A stretch of 64,000 nt of DNA. Origin: Microbacterium sp. RURRCA19A (GTDB taxonomy: Bacteria; Actinomycetota; Actinomycetes; Actinomycetales; Microbacteriaceae). Position 1 is the first letter of the stretch. Each line of letters begins with the position of its first letter. The translations under genes and the position numbers were made by a program. Under the pieces are notes generated by a model. That model did not search any database and was not told the origin of the DNA. It saw only the letters and a program-made list of their open reading frames with translations. The stretch spans positions 186,001-250,000 of the forward strand of contig NZ_FTNQ01000002.1 in assembly GCF_900156455.1 (NCBI RefSeq). Direction: 5' to 3'. Of this stretch, positions 33,713-42,855 are shown in pieces.

Positions 33713-35848
33713 ATGTCCACGCTCACGCACGCCCCGGCTCCCGCCGAGGCCCCGACTCCGGCACCGCGCCGCGCGTTCAGCGCCGCGCAGATCGTCGCCG
33801 CGCTCCCGGGAGCGGCGAAGAAGCTCAACCCCGCGTCGCAGTGGCGCAACCCCGTCATGTTCCTCGTGTGGGTGGGGGCGGCGCTGACGACCCTCATCGC
33901 GCTCACCGAGCCGTTCCTCGGCGGCGGTGACGCCTCCCTCCCGTTCGGCTTCACGTGGGGCATCGCGATCTGGCTGTGGCTCACGGTGTTCTTCGCGAAC
34001 GTCGCGGAGTCCGTCGCCGAGGGCCGCGGCAAGGCGCAGGCCGCAACGCTGCGCAAGACCCGCACGACGACCACCGCCCGTCGCGTGGTCTCCTACGACG
34101 CGAAGGCGGACGCCCTGGCATCCACCGCCGCCGTCGAGGAGGTGCAGTCGGGCGACCTGAAGGTCGGAGATGTCGTGCTCGTCGAGGCGGGGCAGCTGAT
34201 CCCCGGTGACGGCGACATCGTCGCGGGCATCGCGACCGTCGACGAGTCCGCGATCACGGGCGAGTCGGCACCGGTCGTGCGCGAGTCCGGCGGCGACCGC
34301 AGCGCCGTGACCGGCGGCACGCGCGTGCTGAGCGACCGCATCGTGGTGCGCATCACGTCCAAGCCGGGCGAGACGTTCGTGGATCGCATGATCGCGCTGG
34401 TCGAGGGAGCGTCGCGCCAGCGCACGCCCAACGAGATCGCGCTGAACATCCTGCTGGCGAGCCTGTCGATCGTGTTCGTCGTGGTCGTGCTCGTGCTGAA
34501 CCCGATCGCCTCCTACGCGGCATCCCCCGTCTCGATCCCCGTGCTCGTCGCACTGCTGGTGTGCCTCATTCCGACGACCATCGGCGCGCTTCTCAGCGCC
34601 ATCGGCATCGCGGGCATGGACCGTCTCGTGCAGCGCAACGTCCTGGCGATGTCGGGCCGGGCCGTCGAGGCCGCGGGCGACGTCACGACGCTGCTGCTCG
34701 ACAAGACCGGAACCATCACCTACGGCAACCGCCGGGCTTCGGCGTTCGTGCCCATGAAGGGCGTCGGCGGCCCCGAGCTCGCCGAGTACGCCTCGATGTC
34801 GTCGCAGGCCGACCCGACGCCGGAGGGCGTCTCGGTCGTCGAGCTCGCCGCCGCGCAGGGAGTGGTGGCCGAGATGCCCCGCGGCGCCGAGCCCGTCCCG
34901 TTCACGGCCCAGACCCGCATGAGCGGCCTCGACCTCGCGGACGGGACCCAGGTGCGCAAGGGCGCCGGATCCGCCGTGATCGCCTGGCTCGCGGCATCCG
35001 GGAGCCCGGTCCCCGAAGACCTGCGCGCGCAGCTGCAGACCCAGACGGATGCCATCGCCCAGTCCGGCGGCACGCCGCTGGTGGTCGCGACACTGGCGGG
35101 CGGCGCGGGCCGCGTGCTCGGCGTCATCCACCTCAAGGACGTCGTGAAGGAAGGCCTCCGCGAGCGGTTCGGGGAGCTGCGGGCCATGGGCATCCGCACC
35201 GTCATGATCACGGGCGACAACCCGCTCACGGCCAAGGCGATCGCCGCCGAGGCCGGCGTGGACGACTACCTCGCCGAGGCCACGCCTGAGGACAAACTCG
35301 CCCTCATCCGCCGCGAACAGGAGGGCGGCAACCTCGTCGCCATGACCGGTGACGGCACCAATGACGCCCCGGCGCTCGCGCAGGCCGACGTCGGCGTCGC
35401 GATGAACACCGGCACGTCGGCCGCGAAGGAGGCCGGCAACATGGTCGACCTCGATTCCGACCCGACGAAGCTCATCGACATCGTGCGCATCGGCAAGCAG
35501 CTGCTCATCACCCGCGGCGCGCTCACGACGTTCTCCCTCGCCAACGACATCGCGAAGTACTTCGCGATCATCCCGGCGATGTTCATGGGCGTGTTCCCGG
35601 GCCTCGCCGTGCTGAACATCATGCAGCTGTCGTCGCCGGCCTCCGCGGTGCTCAGCGCGATCATCTTCAACGCGATCGTCATCATCGTGCTCATCCCCCT
35701 CGCCCTGCGCGGAGTGAAGTACCGCGCCGCGAGCGCGTCGAGCATCCTCAGCCGCAACCTGCTCGTGTACGGGCTCGGCGGCATCCTCGTCCCCTTCATC
35801 GGCATCAAGCTCATCGACCTCGTCGTGAGCCTGCTCCCGGGTTTCTGA
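33713..35848 (+). CDS. kdpB: KdpB, P-type ATPase subunit of KdpFABC
   Basis: 711 residues. The phosphorylation motif [12 protein letters not shown] has its Asp near residue 330. TGESAPV (actuator), [21 protein letters not shown] (hinge) and [18 protein letters not shown] (transmembrane) are all intact. It hydrolyses ATP to drive K+ through KdpA. N-terminal Pro/Ala-rich tail of about 45 residues is longer than in E. coli. Start ATG at 33713, 2 bp after the kdpA stop. Confidence 0.97.
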   Translation: MSTLTHAPAPAEAPTPAPRRAFSAAQIVAALPGAAKKLNPASQWRNPVMFLVWVGAALTTLIALTEPFLGGGDASLPFGFTWGIAIWLWLTVFFANVAESVAEGRGKAQAATLRKTRTTTTARRVVSYDAKADALASTAAVEEVQSGDLKVGDVVLVEAGQLIPGDGDIVAGIATVDESAITGESAPVVRESGGDRSAVTGGTRVLSDRIVVRITSKPGETFVDRMIALVEGASRQRTPNEIALNILLASLSIVFVVVVLVLNPIASYAASPVSIPVLVALLVCLIPTTIGALLSAIGIAGMDRLVQRNVLAMSGRAVEAAGDVTTLLLDKTGTITYGNRRASAFVPMKGVGGPELAEYASMSSQADPTPEGVSVVELAAAQGVVAEMPRGAEPVPFTAQTRMSGLDLADGTQVRKGAGSAVIAWLAASGSPVPEDLRAQLQTQTDAIAQSGGTPLVVATLAGGAGRVLGVIHLKDVVKEGLRERFGELRAMGIRTVMITGDNPLTAKAIAAEAGVDDYLAEATPEDKLALIRREQEGGNLVAMTGDGTNDAPALAQADVGVAMNTGTSAAKEAGNMVDLDSDPTKLIDIVRIGKQLLITRGALTTFSLANDIAKYFAIIPAMFMGVFPGLAVLNIMQLSSPASAVLSAIIFNAIVIIVLIPLALRGVKYRAASASSILSRNLLVYGLGGILVPFIGIKLIDLVVSLLPGF

Positions 35849-35859
35849 AAGGCCCCGAC

Positions 35860-36450
35860 ATGCGCACCACCCTGCGTACCACCGGCGTCGCCGTCCGCGC
35901 GATGCTCGTCTTCACCGTTCTCCTGGGCATCGGCTACATGCTGCTGATCACCGGGATCGGCCAGCTCGCCCTCCCGGCGCAGGCCAACGGCTCGCTCGTC
36001 CGCTCCGCCGACGGCGGCGTGGTCGGCTCCTCGCTCATCGGGCAGTCGTTCCAGGATGCCGACGGCAACGCGCTGCCGGAGTACTTCCAGTCGCGTCCCT
36101 CGGCCGCCGGCGACGGCTACGACTCGGCCGCGTCCAGCGGGTCGAACTGGGGCCCGGAGAACGAGGACCTCATCGCCGCGATCGAGGAGCGCCGCACCGC
36201 CGCCGTCGAGCTCGACGGCGCGGGGACGGTCCCCGCCGACGCGCTCACCGCCTCGGCCTCGGGCCTCGACCCCGACATCTCGGTCGCCAACGCCGAACGC
36301 CAGGTCGCGCGGGTCGCCGAGGCCCGGGGCCTCCCGGTCGCCGACGTCCAGGCGCTCGTGGCGGCGAACACCCGCGGGCGCGACCTGGGCTTCCTCGGCG
36401 AGCCCCGGGTGAACGTGCTCGAGCTCAATCGTGCGCTGGACGCCCGATGA
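35860..36450 (+). CDS. kdpC: KdpC, accessory subunit of KdpFABC
   Basis: 196 residues: one N-terminal helix (about 13-33, VFTVLLGIGYMLLITGIGQL) and an extracytoplasmic domain with GSSLIGQSFQ, YFQSRPSAAG and RVAEARGLPVADVQALV, all standard KdpC blocks. It is thought to raise the affinity of the pump for ATP or K+. It ends 320 bp before kdpD. That gap holds only two palindromic repeats and no supportable gene. Confidence 0.96.
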   Translation: MRTTLRTTGVAVRAMLVFTVLLGIGYMLLITGIGQLALPAQANGSLVRSADGGVVGSSLIGQSFQDADGNALPEYFQSRPSAAGDGYDSAASSGSNWGPENEDLIAAIEERRTAAVELDGAGTVPADALTASASGLDPDISVANAERQVARVAEARGLPVADVQALVAANTRGRDLGFLGEPRVNVLELNRALDAR

Positions 36451-36582
36451 CGCGCGAGAATCGCTGACATGCGCACGCGTCCTCCCGCCGCCGTCGCCCC
36501 TCGCGGGCGGCGGCGGTGCGGCGCGTCCGCGGCCGTGGCGGGGGCCGGTGCCGTAAGCGTGGCCGGTGCCGCACCCAGGTTG

Positions 36583-36635
36583 AGTGTCCAGAACACGCCG
36601 ATCGCCCGCCGCCGCAACGGCGTGTCTTGGACACT
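36583..36635. repeat. Dispersed palindromic repeat, copy 7
   Basis: Left arm AGTGTCCAGAACACGCCG (36583-36600) and right arm CGGCGTGTCTTGGACACT (36618-36635), two mismatches, 17-nt centre. It is preceded by GCACCCAGGTTG, which is repeated before copy 8, so the pair probably arose by duplication. Confidence 0.88.
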
Positions 36636-36690
36636 GGGATCTGAGCAGCACAGCAACGCCGCTGCAGAGTCCGGCGCCGCACCCAGGTCG

Positions 36691-36743
36691 AGTGTCCGCA
36701 ACACGCGGACAGCCGCACGGCGCGCCGGCGTGTCTTGGACACT
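36691..36743. repeat. Dispersed palindromic repeat, copy 8
   Basis: Left arm AGTGTCCGCAACACGCGG and right arm CGGCGTGTCTTGGACACT with mismatches in the left arm's inner part. GCACCCAGGTCG precedes it. Its right arm ends 27 bp before the kdpD start. Confidence 0.85.
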
Positions 36744-36770
36744 GAAGCCACAGCACTCCGGGAGCCCCAC

Positions 36771-39305
36771 GTGAAGCGCGGACACCTGCGCGTACTGCTC
36801 GGCGCGGCGCCGGGCGTCGGCAAGACGTACGAGATGCTCGAGGAGGGCCGCCGTCTCGCCGCGGAGGGACGCGACGTCGTCATCGCGATCGTCGAGACGC
36901 ACGGCCGCGCCGCCACCGCCGCGCAGGCGGACGGCCTCGAGGTCGTCCCGCGCAGAGTCACCGCGCACCGGGGCGTGGACCTCGACGAGATGGACCTGGA
37001 TGCCGTGCTCTCGCGGCATCCGCAGATCGCCCTCGTCGACGAGCTCGCGCACACCAATGCCCCCGGCTCCGCGAACGAGAAACGGTGGCAGGATGTCGAG
37101 GCACTGCTCGATGCCGGCATCGACGTGATCACCACGGTCAACGTGCAGCACATCGCTTCGCTCGGCGACGTCGTCGAGAAGATCACGGGCGTCGTGCAGC
37201 GCGAGACGGTGCCGGATGCCGTCGTCCGCTCAGCAGATCAGATCGAGGTCGTCGACCTCGCGCCCCAGTCGCTGCGCGACCGGCTGGCATCCGGGTTCGT
37301 CTATCCGGCCGAACGGATCGACGCGGCCCTGTCGAACTACTTCCGCCTCGGCAACCTCACCGCACTCCGCGAGCTCGCGCTGCTCTGGCTCGCCGACGAG
37401 GTCGACTCCGCGCTGCAGCGCTACCGCGTCGAGCAGGGCATCGAGGGCTCGTGGCAGGCGCGCGAACGCGTCGTCGTCGCCCTCACCGGTGGCGCCGAGG
37501 GCGAGACGCTGCTCCGCCGGGGCGCCCGCATCGCCGCGCGTTCGGCGGGCGGCGAGCTGCTCGCCGTGCACGTGTCGACACAGGACGGCCTGCGGGCCGA
37601 AGAACCCGGCGCCCTCGCCGTGCAGCGCGCGCTCGTCGAGTCGCTCGGCGGAACGTATCACCAGGTCGTGGGCGACGACGTCGCCGCCGCGCTCGTCGAC
37701 TTCGCGCGTTCGGTGAACGCGTCGCAGCTCGTCATCGGCGTCAGCCGCCGCGGGCGCCTCGGTGCGGCCCTGACCGGCCCCGGCATCGGCGCGACCGTCA
37801 TCCGCCTCTCCGGCGACATCGACGTGCACATCGTCAACCACGCCCGCGCGGGCGGGCGCTTCGCCCTCCCCCGCCTCACCGGTCCGGCGCTGAGCGCGAA
37901 GCGGCGCATCCTCGGCTTCGTCACGGCGCTCGCAGGCGGTCCGCTGCTGTCGTGGCTGCTGATCGCCACGGGCACCGACGAATCGATCACCACCGACGTG
38001 CTCGCCTACCAGTTGCTCGTGGTCGTCGTGGCCCTCATCGGCGGCATCTGGCCCGCCGTGTTCGCCGCGGTGCTGTCGGGCCTGACGCTGGACTTCCTGT
38101 TCATCCAGCCGCTGTACACGGTCACCATCGCCGACCCGATCCACGCGATCGCCCTGGTGCTGTACGTGGTCATCGCGATGCTCGTCAGCGTCGTCGTCGA
38201 CCAGGCCGCCCGCCGCGCCCGTGCAGCGCGCCGGGCCGCCGCCGAATCCGAGATGCTCGCCACGGTGGCCGGCAGCGTCCTGCGCGGAGAGAGCGCGGTA
38301 CCGGCGCTGGTCACCCGCGCCCGCGAGGCGTTCGGACTCGCGGGGGTGCGGCTCGTGGCATCCGACGGGTCCGTCCTCGCCACCGACGGAGAGCCGGTGC
38401 GTGACGGCCGGCTCATCGACGTGCCCGTGGGCGACGGGCGCGCGCGCCTCGAACTGCACGGCAGAGACCTGGATGCCACGGAGCGCCGCCTCCTCGACGT
38501 CATCGTCGCGCAGCTCGCCGCCGCCCTGGAACGCACCGATCTAGCCGAGACCGCGGCCGAGGCGGGTGTGCTCGCGGCGACCGATCAGGTGCGCAGCGCC
38601 CTGCTCTCGGCCGTGAGCCACGACCTGCGCCGGCCGCTCGCCGCCGCCGTCGCCGCCCTCGGGGGCCTGCGCGCCGCCGGCGACCACCTTTCGCCCGACG
38701 ATCGCCGCGAGCTTCTGGAGACCGCGGACGAGAGCCTGGCCACCCTCTCGGTGCTCGTCACCGACCTGCTGGACGTCAGCCGCGTCCAGGCCGGAGTGCT
38801 CGCGGTATCGCTGGCGCCGGTGGATTCGGCGGGCGTCGTGCTCGCGGCGCTCGACGAGCTCGGCCTCGGTCCCGACGACGTCGAGCTGGCACTGGACCCC
38901 GACCTGCCGCTGTTGCGGGCCGACCCGGTGCTGCTGCAGCGGGTGATCGTGAACGTGCTGAGCAACGCCGTCCGGTTCACGCCTTCCGGAGGGCGCGCCC
39001 GCGTCGCGACGAGCCGGCTCGGTGGCGTCGCCGAGATCCGCGTGATCGATCACGGCCCCGGGGTCGCCCCCGAGCGTCGGGGCGACATGTTCGCGCCGTT
39101 CCAGCGGCTCGGCGACACCGACAACACGGTCGGCCTCGGACTCGGCCTGGCGCTCTCACGCGGCTTCGCGGAGGGCATGGGCGGAACCCTCACCCCCGAG
39201 GACACCCCGGGCGGCGGGCTGACGATGGTCGTCTCGCTTCCGGTGGTGCTGCCGTCCGCCGGCCCCGAGTCCCCGGCATCCCTCCCCCGAACGGAGAACC
39301 GATGA
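36771..39305 (+). CDS. kdpD: KdpD, potassium-responsive sensor histidine kinase
   Basis: 844 residues. N-terminal KdpD domain with Walker A GAAPGVGKTYEML (about 9-21) and ALVDELAHTNAPGS; USP-like domain about 235-365; four close helices about 375-485; GAF-like segment; HisKA with VSHDLRRPLAAAV (His about 617); HATPase_c with IVNVLSNAVRFTPSGG and a GLGLGLALS G-box. It senses K+ limitation and turgor and phosphorylates KdpE. The GTG at 36771 follows GGGAG. A longer frame reaching ATG 36735 would begin inside a repeat and is less likely. Confidence 0.95.
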   Translation: MKRGHLRVLLGAAPGVGKTYEMLEEGRRLAAEGRDVVIAIVETHGRAATAAQADGLEVVPRRVTAHRGVDLDEMDLDAVLSRHPQIALVDELAHTNAPGSANEKRWQDVEALLDAGIDVITTVNVQHIASLGDVVEKITGVVQRETVPDAVVRSADQIEVVDLAPQSLRDRLASGFVYPAERIDAALSNYFRLGNLTALRELALLWLADEVDSALQRYRVEQGIEGSWQARERVVVALTGGAEGETLLRRGARIAARSAGGELLAVHVSTQDGLRAEEPGALAVQRALVESLGGTYHQVVGDDVAAALVDFARSVNASQLVIGVSRRGRLGAALTGPGIGATVIRLSGDIDVHIVNHARAGGRFALPRLTGPALSAKRRILGFVTALAGGPLLSWLLIATGTDESITTDVLAYQLLVVVVALIGGIWPAVFAAVLSGLTLDFLFIQPLYTVTIADPIHAIALVLYVVIAMLVSVVVDQAARRARAARRAAAESEMLATVAGSVLRGESAVPALVTRAREAFGLAGVRLVASDGSVLATDGEPVRDGRLIDVPVGDGRARLELHGRDLDATERRLLDVIVAQLAAALERTDLAETAAEAGVLAATDQVRSALLSAVSHDLRRPLAAAVAALGGLRAAGDHLSPDDRRELLETADESLATLSVLVTDLLDVSRVQAGVLAVSLAPVDSAGVVLAALDELGLGPDDVELALDPDLPLLRADPVLLQRVIVNVLSNAVRFTPSGGRARVATSRLGGVAEIRVIDHGPGVAPERRGDMFAPFQRLGDTDNTVGLGLGLALSRGFAEGMGGTLTPEDTPGGGLTMVVSLPVVLPSAGPESPASLPRTENR

Positions 39306-39973
39306 AGGTCCTCATCGCCGACGACGACCCGCAGCTCGTGCGGGCGCTGCGGATCACCCTCGCCGCGCACGGATACGACGTCGTCGCCGCGGCCGACGGG
39401 GCGGCGGCCATCACGCTCGCCGCCCAAGCGCACCCCGACATCGTGCTGCTCGACCTGGGGATGCCGCACCTCGACGGCGTGCAGGTGATCCAGGCGCTGC
39501 GCGGGTGGACGACCGCGCCGATCATCGTGGTGTCCGGCCGCACCGGTTCCGCAGACAAGGTCGAAGCACTGGATGCCGGAGCCGACGACTACGTCACGAA
39601 GCCGTTCCAGATCGACGAGCTGCTCGCTCGGCTGCGCGTGCACGCGCGGCGGTCGGTGCCGTCGAGCGGTGAGTCGGTGGTGCGGTTCGCCGACGTCGAG
39701 GTCGACCTCGCCGCGAAGGCCGTCACCCGCGCCGGCACCCGCGTGCATCTCACCCCGACGGAGTGGCGGATGCTGGAGTTCCTCGCCCGCAACCCCGGCT
39801 CGCTCGTGACGCGGCAGACGCTGCTGAAGGAGATCTGGGCCAGCGAGCAGGTCGCCGACAGCGGGTACCTCCGCCTGTACATGTCGCAACTGCGGAAGAA
39901 GCTCGAGGCCGAGCCCTCCGCGCCCGCGCACCTGCTGACCGAGCAGGGCATGGGGTACCGACTGGTGCTGTAG
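39302..39973 (+). CDS. kdpE: KdpE, OmpR-family response regulator
   Basis: 223 residues. Receiver domain with acidic pair DDD (about 8-10), phospho-acceptor Asp in VLLDLGMPHLDG (about 52), and Lys in DDYVTKPF (about 102); winged-helix DNA-binding domain from about 130 (HLTPTEWRMLEFLARNPGSLV, ADSGYLRLYMSQLRKKLE). The start overlaps the kdpD stop (ATGA). When phosphorylated by KdpD it activates kdpFABC transcription. Confidence 0.96.
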   Translation: MKVLIADDDPQLVRALRITLAAHGYDVVAAADGAAAITLAAQAHPDIVLLDLGMPHLDGVQVIQALRGWTTAPIIVVSGRTGSADKVEALDAGADDYVTKPFQIDELLARLRVHARRSVPSSGESVVRFADVEVDLAAKAVTRAGTRVHLTPTEWRMLEFLARNPGSLVTRQTLLKEIWASEQVADSGYLRLYMSQLRKKLEAEPSAPAHLLTEQGMGYRLVL

Positions 39974-40010
39974 CCGCGGGGCGGTCCGCGGCGGGTCCCT
40001 CCCCCTCCCC

Positions 40011-40073
40011 CGCTGACTTGGCACAAACGCGCGCAAGACCAAGGGCCCGGCGTACACAAGCCCGAAGTCAGCG
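40011..40073. repeat. 63-bp intergenic hairpin repeat, copy 1
   Basis: Begins CGCTGACTTGGCACAAACGC and ends with AAGTCAGCG, so the outer 9-bp arms CGCTGACTT/AAGTCAGCG pair perfectly. It lies just after kdpE, before a minus-strand gene (convergent gap). A second copy of the same length lies at 40115. Confidence 0.88.
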
Positions 40074-40114
40074 ACCACACGCGGCACGCGGGGCCGCCCG
40101 CCGCGGCCGCTCCC

Positions 40115-40177
40115 CGCTGACTTGGCACAAACGCACGCAAAACCACGATCCCGGCGTACACAAGCCCGAAGTCAACG
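40115..40177. repeat. 63-bp intergenic hairpin repeat, copy 2
   Basis: Same layout as copy 1, with CGCTGACTTGGCACAAACGC at the left and GTACACAAGCCCGAAGTCAACG at positions 40156-40177 on the right; one arm position is changed (AAGTCAACG). 41 bp separate the copies. Its last bases overlap the stop codon of the small minus-strand ORF. Confidence 0.88.
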
Positions 40178-40279
40178 GTCGGAGACGACGCACGGGTCGG
40201 GATCCGCCGCCTCCGCGGCCTCGAACTCCGCCTGCACCCGGGCGCAGCGGCAGGCGTAGACGATCGAGTGGAGGAGCAT
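40172..40279 (-). CDS. Very small Cys-containing ORF downstream of the zinc-ribbon-like gene
   Basis: 35 residues beginning MLLHSIVYACRCARVQAEFE and ending in PCVVSDR. Its ATG overlaps the stop of the upstream gene (TGATG), which suggests translation coupled to it. Three Cys (CRC and PC) are notable in so short a peptide. No family is recognised and it could be a chance ORF because the 3' end runs into a repeat. Confidence 0.35.
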   Translation of the reverse strand: MLLHSIVYACRCARVQAEFEAAEAADPDPCVVSDR

Positions 40280-40752
40280 CAGCGGACCTCGCCGACCGTG
40301 CGGCATCCGGGGCAGGGGAACGCGACGCGATCCCCCACGCGCATATCGCCCGGCAGCGTGACGCTCCCGACCGGACGCCCCGCCGCATCGACGACGGCGA
40401 ACCGCTCGTCGTACGCGTGCGACACCCGCCCGAGCAGACGCGCCTCCTTCCACACCGCGTCGAGCCCTGCGGCACAGGCGTCGAGCCGGAGCGTTCCGGG
40501 CCCGGCATCCACGACGGTCGCCACCACGACGGTCGTCGACAGGACCGTGGATGCCACCCCTCCCGACGCCGGGATCACCGCCGGGCCCGTGCAGACGCAC
40601 GGCGTGCCGCAGATGTCGGCGTACCGGGCGACGGACATGGCGCGGACGGTGACGTCGTCGAGCGTCGGTGCGGAACCGGCGGGCCACGCCGTCGCGTCGA
40701 ACGGCGCGGGGATGCTCGCGCGGAGGGTGGGGAGGAGAGCGGTGAGGGTCAT
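40279..40752 (-). CDS. Hypothetical protein with a Cys-rich C-terminal knuckle
   Basis: 157 residues, soluble. The N-terminal half has Ala/Val-rich strands (GVASTVLSTTVVVATVVDAG) and CGTPCVCTGP near residue 49; the C-terminus ends FPCPGCRTVGEVR, a possible half of a zinc-binding site paired with the upstream Cys cluster. The start is the ATG at 40752. No known family recognised. It is divergent from sufS across a 266-bp gap. Confidence 0.5.
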   Translation of the reverse strand: MTLTALLPTLRASIPAPFDATAWPAGSAPTLDDVTVRAMSVARYADICGTPCVCTGPAVIPASGGVASTVLSTTVVVATVVDAGPGTLRLDACAAGLDAVWKEARLLGRVSHAYDERFAVVDAAGRPVGSVTLPGDMRVGDRVAFPCPGCRTVGEVR

Positions 40753-40864
40753 GGCATCCGGTCTACGCCGGGCACAGGGCCGCTTCCGCCCCGCTGACGT
40801 TTCCCGTGCGGGCCCGGGCCGGTTCCTCACGGTGCCGCGGCGGCGGAACCGGCCCCCGGCACCA

Positions 40865-40931
40865 CGAGACTGCATCCGCCCGACATCCCCACTGCAGCCT
40901 GCGCCGGTTTCGTCCGCAGCGTGCAGTCTCG
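40865..40931. repeat. CTGCA-family hairpin, copy 2
   Basis: Outer 10-bp arms CGAGACTGCA (40865-40874) and TGCAGTCTCG (40922-40931) pair perfectly, with inner CACTGCAG. Block order matches the copy at 28169-28230. It lies in the divergent gap upstream of sufS. Confidence 0.8.
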
Positions 40932-41006
40932 CGGCTCGCCCCGCCCACGCCCGCCGACGCCGGCGGCTCCGCCGGGCGGCCCAGCCCCCACCCACCCGCC
41001 GCCGCG

Positions 41007-41012
41007 TAGCCT
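41007..41012 (+). promoter_or_regulatory. -10 element of sufS
   Basis: TAGCCT, 6 nt before the GTG at 41019, overlapped by a second TAGAAC. No ribosome site intervenes, fitting a leaderless message. Confidence 0.5.
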
Positions 41013-41018
41013 AGAACC

Positions 41019-42260
41019 GTGACCCTCCCCTTCGACGTGGCCGCCGTGCGCGCCGAGTTCCCGATCCTCGGCACCGAGATCGACGGGCGGCCCCTCGTCT
41101 ACCTCGACTCCGGCGCGACGAGCCAGAAGCCACGCGTCGTCCTGGATGCCGAGCGCTACTTCCTCGAGACCTCGAACTCCGCGGTCCACCGGGGCGCGCA
41201 TACGCTCGCCGCCGAAGCGACGGAACTGTTCGAGGACGCCCGTGCCGCCGTCGCCGAGTTCGTCGGCGGGACGCCCGAGCAGCTCGTGTGGACCTCGGGC
41301 GCGACCGCGGGGCTCAACCTCGTGGCCGGCTCGCTCGGCTATGCGGGGCGCCTCCGCGAGGGCGACGAGATCGTGGTCACCGAGTCGGAGCACCACGCGA
41401 ACCTCATCCCGTGGCAGGAGCTCGCGGCCCGCACCGGCGCGCGACTGCGCCCCATCCCGGTGCACGACGACGGAACGCTCGACATGGTCGCGGCCGCCGA
41501 CCTCATCGGCGCCCGCACGAAGGTCGTCGCGTTCCCGCACGTCTCGAACGTCCTCGGCATCGTGAACCCGGTCGCCGAACTCGTCGCCCTCGCGAAGGGC
41601 GTCGGCGCGCTGACCGTGCTCGACGCGTGCCAGTCGGCGCCCCACCTCGTGCTGGACCTGCCCGCATCCGGCGTCGACCTGGCCGTCTTCTCCGGCCACA
41701 AGATCTTCGGCCCCTACGCGATCGGCGGACTGTGGGGCCGCGAGGACGTGCTCGAGTCGCTCCCGCCGTTCACGACCGGCGGTTCGATGATCACGACCGT
41801 GACGCTGGAGAAGGCCGAGTTCCTCCCGCCGCCGCAGCGGTTCGAGGCGGGGACGCAGCCGGTGTCGCAGGCGATCGGACTCGCCGCCGCCGTGCGCTGG
41901 TTCGGCGCGCTCGACCGCGACGCCGCGCACGCGCACGAGGCCGCCCTCGAGAAGCGCCTCCGCGAGGGACTGCGCTCGATCAATGGCATCCGTCTGCTCG
42001 GAGACACGGATGCCGCCGAGCGCGTCGCCCTGCAGGCCTTCGACGTCGAGGGGGTCCACGCGCACGACGTGGGGCAGTTCCTCGACAGCCGCGGCGTCGC
42101 CGTCCGCGTGGGACACCACTGCGCGCAGCCGCTGCACCGCCGTTTCGGCCTGACCGCGTCGGTGCGCGCGAGCGCTGCGGTCCACACCACGACCGACGAG
42201 GTCGACACGTTCCTGGATGCCGTGTCCGGCGTCCGCGGCTTCTTCGGGGTGAACGCATGA
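41019..42260 (+). CDS. sufS: Cysteine desulfurase SufS
   Basis: 413 residues, PLP-dependent class V aminotransferase fold. The PLP Lys is in FSGHKIFGPYAIG (about 228) and the persulfide Cys in VRVGHHCAQPLHRRFG (about 368). SNSAVHRGAHTLAAEAT and TSGATAGLNLV are further SufS-group motifs. It removes sulfur from cysteine and hands it to SufU. GTG start at 41019. It is followed, with ATGA overlap, by sufU, giving a two-gene Fe-S assembly unit apart from the sufBCD genes, which are not in this window. Confidence 0.94.
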   Translation: MTLPFDVAAVRAEFPILGTEIDGRPLVYLDSGATSQKPRVVLDAERYFLETSNSAVHRGAHTLAAEATELFEDARAAVAEFVGGTPEQLVWTSGATAGLNLVAGSLGYAGRLREGDEIVVTESEHHANLIPWQELAARTGARLRPIPVHDDGTLDMVAAADLIGARTKVVAFPHVSNVLGIVNPVAELVALAKGVGALTVLDACQSAPHLVLDLPASGVDLAVFSGHKIFGPYAIGGLWGREDVLESLPPFTTGGSMITTVTLEKAEFLPPPQRFEAGTQPVSQAIGLAAAVRWFGALDRDAAHAHEAALEKRLREGLRSINGIRLLGDTDAAERVALQAFDVEGVHAHDVGQFLDSRGVAVRVGHHCAQPLHRRFGLTASVRASAAVHTTTDEVDTFLDAVSGVRGFFGVNA

Positions 42261-42712
42261 GCGGTCTGGAATCCCTCTACCAGGACCTGATCCTCGACCA
42301 CTCGAAGAACCGTCGCGGTTTCGGACTGGCAGACCCCGGAGCGCACAGCGCCACCGTGCATCAGCGCAATCCGATCTGCGGCGACGAGATCACGCTGCGG
42401 GTCGACGTCGACGGCGACCGCGTGGCATCCATCAGCTGGCAAGGTGCGGGCTGCTCGATCTCGCAGGCCTCCGCGTCGATGCTGGTGGCGTTGCTCGAAG
42501 AGGACGGCGGGGACGACGGGATGCCGACGACCGACGCCGAGGCCCTGATCGCGAAGTTCCGCGAGGCCCTGCGTTCGCGCGGGCAGATCCCTCTCGACGA
42601 GGAGACGTTCGGCGATGCCGCGGCACTCTCCGGCGTCTCGAAGTACACCGCGCGCGTGAAGTGCGCGATGCTCGCGTGGGTGGCGCTCGAAGAGGGGCTG
42701 CGGCAGGCCTGA
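42257..42712 (+). CDS. sufU: SufU, zinc-dependent sulfurtransferase for Fe-S assembly
   Basis: 151 residues. The three Cys ligands are in NPICGDEI, GAGCSISQAS and VKCAMLAW, with the Asp of CGDE completing the zinc site. SufU contains an insertion of about 18-21 residues before the third Cys relative to IscU; the stretch with DEETFGDAAALSGVSKYTAR fits this. It accepts sulfur from SufS. Its start overlaps the sufS stop. Confidence 0.94.
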   Translation: MSGLESLYQDLILDHSKNRRGFGLADPGAHSATVHQRNPICGDEITLRVDVDGDRVASISWQGAGCSISQASASMLVALLEEDGGDDGMPTTDAEALIAKFREALRSRGQIPLDEETFGDAAALSGVSKYTARVKCAMLAWVALEEGLRQA

Positions 42713-42728
42713 GCCGCCCGGCCGCCCG

Positions 42729-42801
42729 GCACAACCTCAGCGATCGGCACCAGCTCAGCGGCATCCCGACCCCGTGGACTGAGGTTGCGCGAATCGCTGA
42801 G
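42729..42801. repeat. Imperfect intergenic hairpin (GCACAACCTCAG type)
   Basis: Left arm GCACAACCTCAG and right arm CTGAGGTTGCGC, 11 of 12 paired; flanking CGATCG and GAATCGCTGAG blocks also echo each other. It lies between sufU and the DUF1801 gene. Only one copy of this type was found. Confidence 0.6.
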
Positions 42802-42855
42802 CGAACGCGGCGGGCGGCGCTAGTCTGCGGGCAGACCCACGGAAGGACGGATGCC

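Noticed and set aside
36469..36774. 101-codon frame between kdpC and kdpD
   Set aside because: Made largely of the two palindromic repeats (peptide repeats GVSWTL twice); no ribosome site and no conservation expected.
40011..40177. CRISPR-like repeat pair
   Set aside because: Only two copies, 63 bp long with internal pairing and 41-bp gap, no cas genes. Not a CRISPR array.
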